Assembly: GCA_001695595.3 (NCBI GenBank)
Contig: MBPM02000080.1
Location: 1 to 64,000, forward strand
Length of the DNA: 64,000 nt
Source: Plasmopara viticola
Taxonomy: Eukaryota > Oomycota > Peronosporomycetes > Peronosporales > Peronosporaceae
Reading direction: 5' to 3'
Under the pieces are notes generated by a model that saw only the letters and a program-made list of their open reading frames with translations, was not told the origin of the DNA and made no database searches. Shown one piece after another: positions 42,013-54,215 of this stretch (its first letter is position 1; the number at the start of each line of letters is the position of its first letter). A program made the position numbers and the translations under genes.

Positions 42013-43254
42013 ATTGGGCGAGAACGTTGCTTGAGAAGGCAGGCTTGTTGCGGCTGTCAATCTGTTAAGTAGAAAGTAAAACCCGAAGTGAATATATTCA
42101 TCTTGACCAATGAACGGCTACCATATGTAATTACTAACTGTGACGTAATTGTAATTACTGTGAAGCCATCCACCTGTTTAGCGTGCATTTAGCGGTGTAA
42201 TTTTAACAATACTGATTTAGCCTCACCGGCCAAACAGTTGTATGGAGTGTCAAGGTAAAAGCGACGCCAGTCGTATAAAAAAGACGCTCTCTTCAAACCA
42301 GTCGTACACAACAGTCTCTTCGAGCTTTTCTTTGCGAGTAATGAACGCCCGTAGTGAAATGCTTACGTTTGCATATAATTGTGGGTGACATAGCTACACA
42401 TGTTGATAATATAGGTCCGCAAAGCACATTGGATGGCAAAGTTCTACAGGTGGAATGCATAGAGCAATCAAATACGGGTACAAACTTTCGCAAAATGTAG
42501 GAATTCGTGTAGGACTTAAATGGTACCACAAATAGATGCCAAGACTGCACCGCTAGATAAAAATAGAAATGCAATGCGGAATAATCCCTGGACATCACAA
42601 ATGATCGCTTGAATAATGAAAATACCATATCTACAGAAATAGTTGACAGGTTAGCTCAATGTTGTGTAATGGTTAGTGCACCTCAATTTAAGACATTGCC
42701 AGAAGTGTCGGACTAAATGAATTTCGACGATTTCGGCATCACTGAGCTGTTGCTCATGAGTATCAACGCCGCTCCTAATTGAGTTGGAAAGGCATAAAGC
42801 CTTCACAATAATGCCTGTGGAGTATTGCAGTCAATTTTAAAGCAAAAATTGTCAGTGGGTTGGAAACGTCGAACATTCGATATCGAACCAAAATTGTGTC
42901 ATTGCTGGATTGCATAGCTATCAGACAGATCCATTACGGTCATGCGAACCCTCTTACTTGTCAATGATGGTCTCAGCAGCTACGACTTTGCTTGGCTCTT
43001 AAGTGGCCATCGCGTGAATAAAAGTGGATTGGTGGACCACACACACATTTACGTTATTGGCAAATTATTTTACTTTTTTAACGATTAGTTGTGTCATAAA
43101 CTACCATCTGCATTGAATGCTCAAAACGTCTTCGCACGAAGAGCTTCCCTACTTAAGTCCCTTTCCCGCTACAATTTTTTTTAGGGTGGACTCGATGGAT
43201 TGCTTCACTTGCATTAAATTTATGAAGCCGGTATAGACACACCCTTTTTTGGAA

Positions 43255-44127
43255 GAGCTGCACCCCCACCTCTGTAATCTGTTCTGGTATTTGACCGCAC
43301 CCGAAATTTGAACACACACCCTTCCAGTATCGCCACACCCCCTCATAACTTGAGCTACACGATCAACTTTAGTTATTAATATGCTAATTCAACCGCCGCC
43401 AGAATACATCTATAATACCCGTGAGGAAGCATAGAAGGTGATACAGACATTTGCGCTGCAAGAAGGTAATATAATAAAAAAGGAGCACTAAGGCAAACAA
43501 CAGGAAAATACGAGGAAGAGTTCGGATGCTTGCGCTCATGACGGTGCATCCAAAGGTTGAGTCGCGAAGGTGCACCGAAGTCTAACGCGTCTTTTAATGT
43601 ATCCATAGTCGGTCACAACTCAATGGCTACTGAATCCTACTGCTGCGCAAGACTGGGGCGTTAACCTGGTTGTATTTACTCACGACCATATCGCAGCTGA
43701 GAGTGTCGCAGCATTTCCAGAAAGGAGGGCATTATGGAAGTGCAAACACAGCATATCACCAAGATATAGGGCGCCACCTCTATTGATTTTGGGTACAATG
43801 AGATGCTCCGATTCTACTTTCTTTGCCACCAGGCAGGATATTTACAATCTTGGAAAACGAGAATTAAGCACATTTTCTCCTTGGCCGTACTGCGTACGAA
43901 GCTTTACTCCACACCTCACGAGAAAGTTCCATTTGTCACAGAGTTGACCGAGATTGTGCCCCTGGCCAACTTACACGCCTCATTGTTGCGCCAAAAATTT
44001 GCATCACGACCAACGAGCCAAGGAGGATGTTTTTCCAAAGGTACTTACAAACTATTCATTTCCCATTTTGTAGTATATTTTTGCAGAGCGAAACTATCTG
44101 GACACTTGAGCAAATTAAAATAATCTA
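43255..44127. other. Unrecognised segment, mirror of 28362-29235
   Basis: No supported gene. On the + strand the frame with KVPFVTELTEIVPLANL is 106 codons here (43803-44123). Its ends in both copies run into flanking genes, so coding status is uncertain. Confidence 0.4.
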
Positions 44128-44903
44128 TCAATAAAGGGCCACTAAGCCGATCGTTATTATTTGTTGGATTCGATAGGGCTGAATTGAGATCAACTGACCA
44201 ATTGATGTCCCTTGAGGACTAAACGAAGTCAGAATATCAGGTGGTGTGCTAACCCGATTGTTAATAAGATTAGAACGAATTAAATAACTGCTGACGGGAT
44301 TAACTTGTGGAGAGATATCGCTCAAAAATACTTGATTTGTTGTTTGAATGCTTGATGGATACGTTGCTGGACTGAATCCAATCACATTAGAAAATCCGTT
44401 GTTTGAAACAGTGATTCGAGGAGTATTAGTAGCGGTCGGTAATCCAGTTCCGGTTAATGAGTATAATCCAGTCGATGGACGTGAATATCCACTAGGAACA
44501 GAAGTTGGTGTTGTTAAGCAAGTGATTCGCATGAATAGTACGTTGCGTTTTCTCTCATAGCGATATACACAACGTTATTACCTTGAGAATCAATCAAATA
44601 TGCACCGATACTAACTAACTGAGACTCGATGTAGTTTGATATATCTGCATACGAATAGTACCCATTCGGAAGTGTGATCGAAACCGATTGATAAGTCGCC
44701 GCTGTTGGAACTAATACACTGAACGTGTTGTTGCTGTATAAACTTCCATTAATGTTGAATTGAGAGTTGTAAATCTGCAGGCTCGATAGGGCAATTTCTT
44801 GATTTTTGAAATTCACGCTTGATCCAGTAAAGTTGAATCTAAATGTATTGTTCAAGCCATTCGAAACAATGTTATTCCGATTAAAAATAATAGTGCTCGT
44901 CAT
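44128..44903 (-). pseudogene. Penton-like minor capsid protein (right arm), frameshifted
   Basis: Copy of 27585-28361. A one-base deletion near 44528 (GTGATTCGC here, GTGATTTCGC in the other arm) splits it into N-terminal 129 and C-terminal 134 codons. The putative shared C-terminal frame slip is present as well. Confidence 0.72.
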
Positions 44904-44969
44904 CGTTCTAATATTTGATCTGTAGGTTGCCGAGTAAACTTTGTTTACGGTTATATTCGATAAGAGAAA

Positions 44970-45637
44970 TTAATTAAAAACTTCACCTTTAAAATTCTTC
45001 CGGATCTGTTGCTTAACAGAGTCTATAAACAACATCTGTCCCTTTTCAGATGTTGCTTGTTTGTAATACTTGTAGATATCATTTTCACTTACTCCAGGTA
45101 GATTGAAATCTTTTAAAATTAGCTGTAGATCGCGTTTTGAATTTGCTTTTAGAATAGCGATGTATTCAGAATTCAATCTAATCATCTTGTCAGTAGCAAA
45201 AAAACTATGAGCTATGAAGATTGTTGAAAGTCCTTTGTGTCTTCCTCGAGTAAAGAAATGACTAAACAAATCTCTCTGAAGCTTCTTATCGTTGGAATAG
45301 TCATCAATAATAACAAGCTGTAAAGCATTTGGAATCTCTTTGATGGCGTCAACACTTGGAGGAGCATCCGAATCATAGAAAGTTACAAAACCTTGTAATT
45401 TTTCTTTGATGTAATCGTATAACTCTTGGTCAGGATTGCGTGCTATGACGTGAAGGTGACTATAGACGTGTGGAGACTCTTTAAGTATATGAAAAGCTAG
45501 ATTTGATTTACCAGAGAAGCTGGGACCTAATACTATTAAACGAAAAAGCTTTTGAATACCAAGCTTTTCATTTTCTCCGAACGATTTTTCTTAAACTCCT
45601 TTGGGAGCATTCCACCAAAATCAGGAATTAAACTCAT
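44970..45637 (-). pseudogene. FtsK/HerA-type packaging ATPase (right arm)
   Basis: Copy of 26852-27518. Here the frame from Walker A (GPSFSGKS) through Walker B (VIIDDYS) to the stop is continuous, unlike in the left arm. Only the shared N-terminal slip near 45565 separates the ATG at 45637 from the catalytic frame. If translation could cross that slip, or if the slip is an error common to both copies, this would be the functional copy. Confidence 0.75.
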
Positions 45638-45687
45638 CTTGTATGACAAATCTATCTGTTATATTATATAAAGGATCGTTTTACAAA

Positions 45688-48383
45688 ATGCTACCACCTG
45701 ATTATATTCCATCCTTAAACAATCCATCAGACTATATCGGCTCATTGGATTACTTGACTATTAGTATTGGCGATTTGCGATATAACAAAAGAAATGGGGT
45801 GAATTACACTTCGGATTTGTACATCACTGGAAATATCTATCAAAATGGAACAATGATTGATTTGAGTGTGCTGTCGGGTATTACACCAGGAACAGCTTCC
45901 GCTGGGAAATTGATTGCGGTTGACTCTACCAGAGACATCGCGAACATTAATAATCTCTCAGCATCACAATTAACAGGAACTCTTCAAACAGCTGCACAGC
46001 CTAACATTACATCACTGGGAACAATTTCATCAACACTCAATATTAGTGGATCTACCCCTATAACTTGTAATAACTCCCTGTCGAGTAGCACGTGTTCATT
46101 ATCTGTTGATTCTGTATCTGGAGATCAGACATTTGGCAGTACAACAGCGAATAAGTTCCATTTTAGAGCAAATAAAAATAGAAAAATAACGATAGGATCC
46201 ACTGGTTTCGTAGGCATTAATAACACATCTCCAGCTAAACAATTAGATATTATCGGATCGACAGCATTAACAAACTCATTGTATCAAATCACTGATGGAA
46301 CAGTTATTTATCAGCAGTGGTTCGATGGAACTCAATGTTGTCTTCAAACGTTTACAAATCATCCATTGACTTTTGCATCAAATAATGGATCTGTGCAAAT
46401 GTCAGTATTAACGAATGGAAATGTAGCTGTTAATAACACATTGACAGCTACTAATATATCCGCTTCAACTTTATATGGAACACTTCAAACAGCCGCTCAG
46501 CCCAATATTACATCGATTGGAACTTTAGCGACTCTTACGGCTACATCAATTACTGGAACACTTCAAACAGCTGCTCAGCCAAATATTACATCGATTGGAA
46601 CGTTAGCGACTCTTACGGCTACATCAATTACTGGGACACTTCAAACAGCAGCACAACCAAATATTACATCGATTGGAACTTTAACATCATTGAATACGGC
46701 AGTATTAGTAACCGCTACTTTAACTGCTAATGGGCAATCGTTTAGGTCTATAAATGAGACTTCAACATGTGCTCTGTTTCATTTTAACAATGGGGATGCT
46801 TATTTTGGAACATCTACAGCAAACAATTTAGTCTTTCAAACAAGTAATACAGGAAGAATGACAATTAGCTCAACGGGCGCTGTCTCTGGTATCTCATCAT
46901 GAAGCGCTACTTCTATTACAGGAACTTTACAAACAGCAGCTCATGCAGCATATTACATCTACAGGAGATTTAACGCTACCTACGTCATTGACAATTACAA
47001 ATGGCACTACTCCACTTTCAATCAGTAATACAACCTCAACGAGTACCTTTCGCTTAACCATTCAAAATAGTGGTGGTGCTCAAGATATTGATTCTTTTAC
47101 AAACCATAGTTTCTTCTTAAATTCAAACAATACAAGACGATTGCAATGTGATACCGTTGGTAATATTGATATTTTAAATCATAATGCAGCTACTGTTGGA
47201 TTAAAGCTTGGTGGTACATTAATTACATCAAATGCAACAGAGCTTAACTACTTAGATTTAACTATGGGCCCAGGAACAGCAGAAGCTTCAAAAGCATTAG
47301 TATTAGATGCAAGTAGAAATTTAACGAATGTTGGTAAAGTTAATTTTACATCATCAGAATGCTACCCAACCTACCGGCACTACTAATGCAAGTAATTATG
47401 GCTTAAATATGTTATCAACAGTAAATACAAATGGACAGTACAATTCAACTGCGATTGCATTTAGAAATAGTAATGTAGATGGTATGCCTCATGGTGTAAT
47501 TTTATCTCAACGTACTGCTGCAGCTGCTGGTGACCTAGTATTTTTAACACAATCTGCTACAAACAATGTATCAGAAACATGTAGAATGTTATCAACTGGA
47601 GCATTAGCAGTTAATGCTATAGCTGCTGCTGCAGTAACTGCTTTTGGAAGTGCAAACTATGTTGATGGTTCCTACCAGAAAGTATTAGACCTTCAATCAA
47701 ATAACGTATCGCCAATTGATTTTTGTATTGAAATTAACTCTGGACCGAATACAACATCTACTAATGCAACTTGGATGGGCAATTTGACTAACAATGATTT
47801 GCGATTCGGAGTCAATAACTCAACTAAGATGATTTTAGATACAAATGGTCGATTAGGAATTGGAACTACTTCTCCATCAGCTATGTTAAGCGTATCAGGA
47901 ACGGTAAGTAATACTTTTAATGTAGGTGGACAATTATATGCACAAGGTAGTAGTACAGCATATACGACATCTCAATTAGGTCCAGTAACAGTAAGTGTTG
48001 CAGCTACATTTGGTGGACCAGTTCAATGCAGTTCAATCTACTGTACATCTGATCGTCGTTGCAAAGACATTATTAAACAATTAGACACTGTTTATTGCGA
48101 TAAATTCTATGATCTAAGTATCTATGAATATCGATACAAAGGATCAGATGAAATTATCCCAAAGATTGGTTTCATCAGTCAAGAATTGTATGCAGCTGGA
48201 TACATAAACTTACTATCAATGACACCGAATGAAAACTTGAAGAAAGTGGATGAAGATGACATAGAAGGATATCAGATGAACATTGATTATAGTAAAATTA
48301 CAGCGATAAACTTCTGCATGATAAAAAAATTACTCAATCAAGTGAAGCAACTTGAGATGGAGCTGAAGCATAATTTTGAGTAA
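45688..48383 (+). pseudogene. Fibre protein with S74 chaperone (right arm), three disruptions
   Basis: Copy of 24108-26801. A nonsense codon (TTA to TGA) at about 46900, a small rearrangement at about 46940 inside a QTAAQPNIT repeat, and a one-base insertion near 47360 split it into three frames. The S74 chaperone end (SDRRCKDII) is still open. The start is the ATG at 45688, as argued for the intact copy. Confidence 0.8.
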
Positions 48384-48619
48384 AGCTCAATAGATTCCGG
48401 TCTGACGACCGCTCGAACTTGTTCGACGGTCAAAGACCTTTCGAACTTCGTTCGGATGTCAACAAAAAAACTTTTTTTTTTGCCGGCTGACGGACACCAA
48501 TAGCCTGACTGGTCTGAAGACCAGGCGAACTTGTTCGGCGGGCAAAGACCCTTCGAACTTCGTTCGGACGGCGAGGGAGTTCACTCCGCGAGCCAATGGT
48601 TCTGGAGCTCGCTCCAATC
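48384..48619. terminator. Array of short palindromes between fibre and capsid genes (right arm)
   Basis: Mirror of 23870-24107 with the same hairpins (CGAACTTGTTCG, CGAACTTCGTTCG, GGTCTGAAGACC, GGAGTTCACTCC and others). All stems are conserved. Confidence 0.55.
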
Positions 48620-50392
48620 TACTCATATTCAACCACTTCACCGGTTAAACGATCAATAGACATAGATCGACCGTAAACAACGAGAATTAGACAATTCATT
48701 CCTTGACTGCAAGTATTGGTGCCGGAGACAAGGATAGTTTGAGGCACATCTGGATTCGTTAATCGAGAGCAGTCTGCAATTAGAACACGCTGACCAACAT
48801 CCCATTTGTAGGAATCAAATAATCCGTTGCTAATCTCATGCGATAGTGATCCATTAATAGCTCCGAGCTTCTTGACTTCGTCTTGGAACGATTCAAATGA
48901 GAATCATACGTTTTGTTGAATACATTTTCATTGCCAACCATTACTTGGAAATTGCGAATGCTTGCTCCTGGCTGACAAGTCCATGGAGCACTGTCAAATG
49001 GGGATTGGAATTGTTCGATATTCGTTGCGCTTACGAAATGACCACTGCTTGTTTCACTATATGGAATCAGAGCAATGTATTTGATATTCTTTAAGCTTGA
49101 AGATAATTGAAAGCTAAACGGAGCGTTTTGCTGAGAGTTTTGTTGACCAGTACCTGCTATTGATTTGAAATACTGTGCGTAGCAATCGAGGTAATTGACT
49201 TTCTTAACAGGTTTAGCAACAATTTGACTTTGATTAGCGATATCGTAGAAAGGGATATATAAACGAGTCGTTGTAAATGGGAAGATTTGACCAGAAGTAG
49301 AGATCTGTGTAATGTTGTTGGACATAACGCCGAAAGCTACTCGAAGTGAGCCAGCTCCGCCAGTTGTAAGTTTCCCTGCATTTGGATTACCTGGGGCCGC
49401 ACTTGATACCATTACTGGAACCGTCGAGCAACCGTTTAGGGAGAGAGAGGATAAGCTCATTAAATCACCAGTTGCAGTTGTGATATCAACAAAGCCGGTA
49501 TTGAACGTCATCGTTAATTTGATTTGAGGGTTCGCAACAAGATCCAATTCCTTAAAGATTGGATGGAGATCAACTAAACGAAGCTTTAGCATATAATACC
49601 ACGTACCAGCAACACCTCCTGCGGTAGTAACGCCAGCTACGTATCCACCAGTACCTTGTTGTTGAATTTTAGAAAGAATTGCACCACTTCGCGTTGTCGG
49701 CCAACCAAGAGGGTTTGTTGCTGTAATCGTTGCTCCAGTGGCATCAGAGGTACCAATTTGTTGTGGATTCCAAATTAGACGCTGGATTAGTCCGTTATTA
49801 AGAGCTGGCGTTGTTTCTGGAATTAAACCAGTAGCTACAGTTGTGGCAGCATTAACTGAATTATTCACAAAACCATCTCCTTGTGTTGAAGCGGTAGGAT
49901 TGCTACTACTTTGTGGGAAATTTAGACTAACTACATCATCTGGAGCAAGATAGCAGTCTGCACCGTTCTTCAATAAATCATCATCACACCATTCAGTTTG
50001 AGCACGTAAATTGTTCCAATAATTTTTATAGTCATTGCTGGTAATGACACTTTTACCGTTGATTTCAACCGCTAATTTATTTAAAATGTTCCATACACCA
50101 GCCTTTAATCCTACCGCAAAACGATTTAGAGTACCATTAAGAGCTGAGGCAGACGTATTTTTAACCGTTACTACATAAGGAACGACTACATATGCATCTC
50201 GAAGACTGCCATAGCCAGTCGACCCATTTAGTTGTGAAGTCGCATTAATGATGACAGTTCCCGATTGATACGAACCGTTGTTGTCATCAACGACATTTAC
50301 AACACGCTTGTCTTTACTGACACTGACAACTGGATCTGGATTAGTTGTTGAATCGAATAAAACGAATCTGCTAATTGGGTGCTATCACTCAT
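48620..50392 (-). pseudogene. Major capsid protein (right arm), frameshifted
   Basis: Copy of the capsid gene at 22094-23869. One base is missing from a T-run near 50360 (about codon 13) and another near 48905, where the C-terminal jelly-roll segment leaves the frame. The central ~390 codons are open and nearly identical to the intact copy. Confidence 0.8.
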
Positions 50393-50452
50393 TATTAAAA
50401 TTGAAGGTTAATGCCTGTTATATTATGATTAGCTATATATAAGCATTACATA
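50393..50452. promoter_or_regulatory. Divergent capsid/protease promoter (right arm)
   Basis: Mirror of 22034-22093; contains CTGTTATATTAT (reverse complement of ATAATATAACAG) facing the capsid gene and TATATATA facing the protease. Confidence 0.48.
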
Positions 50453-50839
50453 ATGATTTTTAAATTAAATAAATTGGGTGAATCGACGGCTAATGAACTA
50501 CAAGAGCTCGCAAATCAGCTGAATGTTCATGTTGATGGGATAATAGATTTTAGAAAAATCAGAGGCCCCCTAGGGAATGAAAGCTATATTATATTACTTC
50601 GATTAGACTCGGGTGTAGGCCATTGGGTTTGTGTGTGCAACAATGAATACTTTGATTCGATGGGTTTAGGGCCTCCAAGAATTCTGGGTGATATGGAATG
50701 TAATAATAAACAGTTTCAAGGGACCTATGATAATTATTGTGGTTTATGGAGTCTGTTGTATCTGTATAGCAAACAACACAATCGACCTGATTTATTGAGA
50801 CAATTTTACGATTTGAATACAGAAGTTTCACTTCGTTAA
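50453..50839 (+). CDS. Adenovirus-type (C5/Ulp1-like) cysteine protease, intact
   Basis: The enzyme would cleave capsid precursors during virion maturation. In 128 aa it keeps the diagnostic order of adenain-like proteases: His57-Trp58 in GVGHWVCV, Asp68 in EYFDSMG, Gln89 near the oxyanion position and Cys96 in DNYCGLWSLLYLY. It is shorter than adenovirus protease (about 200 aa) but similar to compact versions in Polinton-like viruses. It is divergent from the capsid gene and 12 bases upstream of ORF129. The frame is open here and in the copies at 54216 and 57977. Confidence 0.82.
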   Translation: MIFKLNKLGESTANELQELANQLNVHVDGIIDFRKIRGPLGNESYIILLRLDSGVGHWVCVCNNEYFDSMGLGPPRILGDMECNNKQFQGTYDNYCGLWSLLYLYSKQHNRPDLLRQFYDLNTEVSLR

Positions 50840-50851
50840 TATAGAGTCATT

Positions 50852-51241
50852 ATGATAAGAATCAGACGATACAGAGGACCTGAAGTGGATGAAGTTGCTC
50901 CAAAAGATGATAAAATCGATGTGATAATGAAAGAATTGGAGTTTTTGCGTTCTGAATTGGCTCAAAAAAAGGTTGAATCATCCATTTCAAAATACTTCAA
51001 AGAAGAGATCTTCACAACAGATAGAAAAGGTTTACTCAAAGATGGATTTGTTAGCAAAGGAGATTATCTCGAAATTCCACTAACAATACTGAATGCCAGA
51101 TACAAACAATGGTGCATTGATACTGGACATAATCGTATGTTGCGTAAAGCGATCATTGAGAACATCCGAAATGATAAAGTTGATGGAGTTGTGTTCAAAT
51201 ATTATGACGGATACGACAAAATACGTGTTTTCCCGCATTAG
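50852..51241 (+). CDS. 129-aa conserved viral-unit protein (ORF129), right arm
   Basis: Nearly identical to the copy at 21246-21635 (it starts MIRIRRYR here rather than MNRIRRYR, and has FTTDRKG for FTKDRKG). Possible winged-helix C-terminal half; function unknown. Its 3' end overlaps the 3' end of an ORF85 fragment on the other strand. Confidence 0.58.
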   Translation: MIRIRRYRGPEVDEVAPKDDKIDVIMKELEFLRSELAQKKVESSISKYFKEEIFTTDRKGLLKDGFVSKGDYLEIPLTILNARYKQWCIDTGHNRMLRKAIIENIRNDKVDGVVFKYYDGYDKIRVFPH

Positions 51242-51455
51242 TGTGCTTTTCCTTTATAAACTGACACTTGTTGATACTTGCACTAATTAAATCAATTTCT
51301 TTACAGAGCTGTATTATGTCAGATGCTGAATGCTTTTCTATTTTCGAGTACTCATATAAATCACTCGGTATTTCGGTATCTACCGGTTCCTGTTGTTCGG
51401 ATGGAGATGACATACTTATCCATGGGTATGCCATCTCAAGGTATGATAGTCTCAT
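51195..51455 (-). pseudogene. Chimeric ORF: repeat-spacer start fused to ORF85 C-terminal part
   Basis: From an ATG at 51455 the frame reads RLSYLEMAYPWISMSSP from spacer DNA, then at breakpoint 51400 continues in frame into ORF85 from EQQEPVDTE to its normal stop. The native ORF85 start (MDITYL...) is lost. The same fusion occurs at 54958-55218. A chance fusion is most likely, although the frame is conserved in both. Confidence 0.55.
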
Positions 51456-51853
51456 CAACAGACCTCAACCACAGCGGTTTCTCATATACGCAGTCGATCC
51501 ACCGTCCTCGCACCGTTGATCCACTGATCCACCGTCCTCGCACCGTTGATCCACTGCTCTCAACCACAGCTGTTTTCTCAAACGCAGTCGATCCACCGTC
51601 CTCGATTCACTGCCTCGATCGATCGTATGTCCTCGAAAGTCAGTTTGGTTCATACATGTGCTGTAACATTGGTCAACTCCTTGTCGCGATTCAGCAGGTA
51701 ATTAGATCATACAGGTGATCAGAACCAACGAGCTTTTTGATATCAATACATTGTTCAACAAGTAGCTGAGGATAGGAGGCAAATCGCTACCACCACAACA
51801 CTATCGGCTTAGACAGGCTATCAGAGAAAAGCTTAATTCTGCAGCACATGGTT
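51401..51853. repeat. Repeat-rich spacer downstream of CRN-3
   Basis: Right-hand part of the spacer described at 18492-19081, starting at breakpoint A; contains the 30-base tandem repeat near 51500-51560. No gene. Confidence 0.6.
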
Positions 51854-53713
51854 TCACGGACTCCAGGTTGCGACATACGCAACGTACAACAGCACTTGGG
51901 TTGGAGGATCAGCTGGAGCAAGTCGAAATTTATCACTGGTCTCCTTGTCTGGCACCACCGCAATATATCTGGCATCGTCCGGAAACATCTTCGCATACTT
52001 GTCAAGTGCCACTGAGTCAATTTTATGATTGTCGGACTTCGTTATTTGGATCAAGCCAACCACGTTATGTTCCCCACCCATGTTCAGCTTGGCAACACTG
52101 TCGATAGTCTTCAAACAACGTGTGCAGGGATACCAATAGTCGACATCCGCAAGTTGCTGCATGATTGCTTCGCATTCCGCTGCATCAGTGCCTTCATAGA
52201 GATACGCGTTGGCTTCGAATTCCAACGCAGCATATGTATGCTGGTTCTTTTTTCTTCGGTCGTACGTCCTCACCTGCAACCCGAGCTTCTGTCCGTCTCT
52301 TGCCATCGCATGCACGTAATTCTCGAATGCAATTCCCATCAACCCATCGTCGCCAAGCATGCGACCTTTTGACCACAACTCCTCATAGTAGGATGGCGCT
52401 ACGATTTTGCCAAGTTGCCTCAACGCATACTCGGAGGTGATCACACAAAACCACGACCTCGTCATCGTTTACTTCGCCGAGCTGCTTTGGTTCTTGGGAT
52501 CCTGCTCACTCGCTCGAACTGACGTCATCCGTAAGCGATCAATTTGTTTCTCCGAGCCAAGAGCATACTGGGTATCTAAAAGTTCGACCACTTGCGCATC
52601 AACCAGACCAATAGCCTGGTCAATTGAATCTATGACAACGCTCTTCTCCGACAAGAAGTCGCGCAAGTTGCCACCCGAGTAGTAGTACCTGTCCTTGATA
52701 TTGTGTTTCGTCCATTGAAAATGCGCCCCAACAGATTTCAAATCCACCTTGGACCAGAAGGGCACCAGACAACGCCTCAGTACAGGACCGTCGTCGTTCT
52801 TCATTGGATACTGGACAGACGTTGCAAGCAATCGGAACGACGCCAGCGTTGCAAAGTTTTTGGCAATGTCCTTGTGCATGAGACCGTCCAGACACAATTC
52901 AAAATTTTGACCACGCAGTTCATCAAGATCACTCAAGCTCGCCTTGTTACTTCGCCAATATTGCTTGTTCTTTTCATCCAGATACAGCAAGGAGAATCCT
53001 TCCTTTTTCAGCTTCCGAAACAAGACGACGCGTTTCTGTTGAAGCAAAGCCATGTAGAACGCAAACAACACGACCATCGTGCTCTTCCCAACACCAGGTG
53101 TCCCCACAAACACAGTGCTGAGCTTCTTTTCCATATGGTCGTTGAATATCTTGATGATGTCCTGCGTTTCCTTCCGAACATAGAACCACGCGGGAAAATC
53201 CGGCTCGACGTGGCGAATGTCGAGTGCGATGCCACCAATTTGCCACCTGCCGATATCCAAGGTGGCTGCAATTGAATCCATCCTCTCGACCTCGATGACA
53301 GTCAATGATCTGGCCTTCTTGCGCGCACGTTTCTCATCCCATTGCTCCTGATCAACTTCTGGAACCACCACCAACACGTGAACAGGGGTGTTCATAGTCT
53401 CGATATCCTCCATCGTGAGTTCGAACGCAACGTCTTTCTCCGACAAGCCGACCAACTGGAGCGGGGCTGCCACAACCTTCAATGGCTTGAAATCACTCGT
53501 GTCACTGATTCCTTCGTCCACCTGCTTTTGGGTCAACCACGCGTCGCCCTTCCTGGCGAGGAACAGCTCCAGTTCATCCGGATCGCATGTGATTGTATTC
53601 TCATTCTCCTCCTTGATCTTCTTCTTCAAGTCTCCCACAAGATCGCTCGCATCGATCTTCACGGGGAATGGGTTTCCCTTCACTCCAACGGGTGCGCACA
53701 CTAGCTTCATCAT
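51854..53713 (-). pseudogene. CRN (Crinkler) effector CRN-3, internal nonsense codon
   Basis: ATG at 53713. The N-terminus has LFLARK near residue 50, followed by the [18 protein letters not shown] type of linker shared with CRN-4, then HVLVVVP, RARKKAR and GTPGVGKST. After SSSAK (codon 414) a TAA replaces the Tyr codon TAT present in CRN-2 and CRN-4, and the remaining 203 codons encode the REase-like C-terminus. The truncated product would keep the header and NTPase but lose the nuclease-like domain. The same stop is in CRN-5. Confidence 0.87.
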
Positions 53714-53855
53714 GTTTCCAATTGCTTTCTGAGGGATCTTGTCTCTATCCCTATTTCAGCCAATCAAATGGTGCAACCCAACGTTGGGTTTTGACATCAC
53801 CGTGATTGAGCATCTGCAGATACAAAATATATTTATTTATATAGACACAAAAATC
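53714..53855. promoter_or_regulatory. Bidirectional intergenic region upstream of CRN-3
   Basis: Contains CAGCCAATCAAATGG and a perfect 16-base palindrome AACCCAACGTTGGGTT, with a TATA-like stretch facing ORF85. The second palindrome (TCACCCA/TGGGTGA) of the other copies is reduced to TCACCGTGA here. Confidence 0.5.
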
Positions 53856-54113
53856 ATGGATATTACATATCTATACGATACCGATGATACTGGTTATGTT
53901 GAAGATGCCGAACAACAGGAACCGGTAGATACCGAACTACCGAGTGATTTATATGAGTACTCGAAAATAGAAAAGCATTCAGCATCTGACATAGTACAGC
54001 TCTGTAAAGAAATTGATTTAATTAGTGCAAGTATCAACAAGTGTCAGTTTATAAAGGAAAAGCACACTAATGCGGGAAAACACGTATTTTGTCGTATCCG
54101 TCATAATATTTGA
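53856..54113 (+). CDS. 85-aa acidic protein (ORF85), tandem unit 1
   Basis: Complete copy with a few substitutions relative to 21035-21292 (Tyr for Ser in LYDTDD; Leu for Ile; Val for Ile). Immediately after its stop, at about 54117, the sequence jumps to reversed capsid-gene start (AATAAAAACGAATCTGC), so the protease and ORF129 that follow are inverted relative to unit 1. Confidence 0.55.
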   Translation: MDITYLYDTDDTGYVEDAEQQEPVDTELPSDLYEYSKIEKHSASDIVQLCKEIDLISASINKCQFIKEKHTNAGKHVFCRIRHNI

Positions 54114-54215
54114 ACAGAATAAAAACGAATCTGCTAATTGGGTGCTATCACTCATTATTAAAATTGAAGGTTAATGCCTGTTATATTATGATTAGCTATA
54201 TATAAGCATTACATA

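Larger units (their letters stand above)
38423..43254 (-). mobile_element. Ty1/copia retrotransposon, decayed copy 4
   Basis: Mirror of copy 3 within the palindrome, same truncation points, same internal stops and the same lost zinc-knuckle cysteine. It shares with copy 2 the insertion near the integrase start (MSVGLLAFVMC frame), so copies 2, 3 and 4 carry a mosaic of variants. Confidence 0.88.
37498..51400 (-). repeat. Right arm of 13.9-kb inverted repeat (palindrome)
   Basis: Reverse partner of 21087-34992. It has its own set of one-base indels and substitutions (capsid, fibre and penton genes here, protease and ATPase in the left arm), so the arms are separate sequences rather than one sequence read twice. 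Confidence 0.9.

Noticed and set aside
21087..51400. Palindrome as a simple assembly artefact
   Set aside because: Each arm carries different indels and substitutions and the spacer joins at defined points. I still keep read-level confirmation as the key test.
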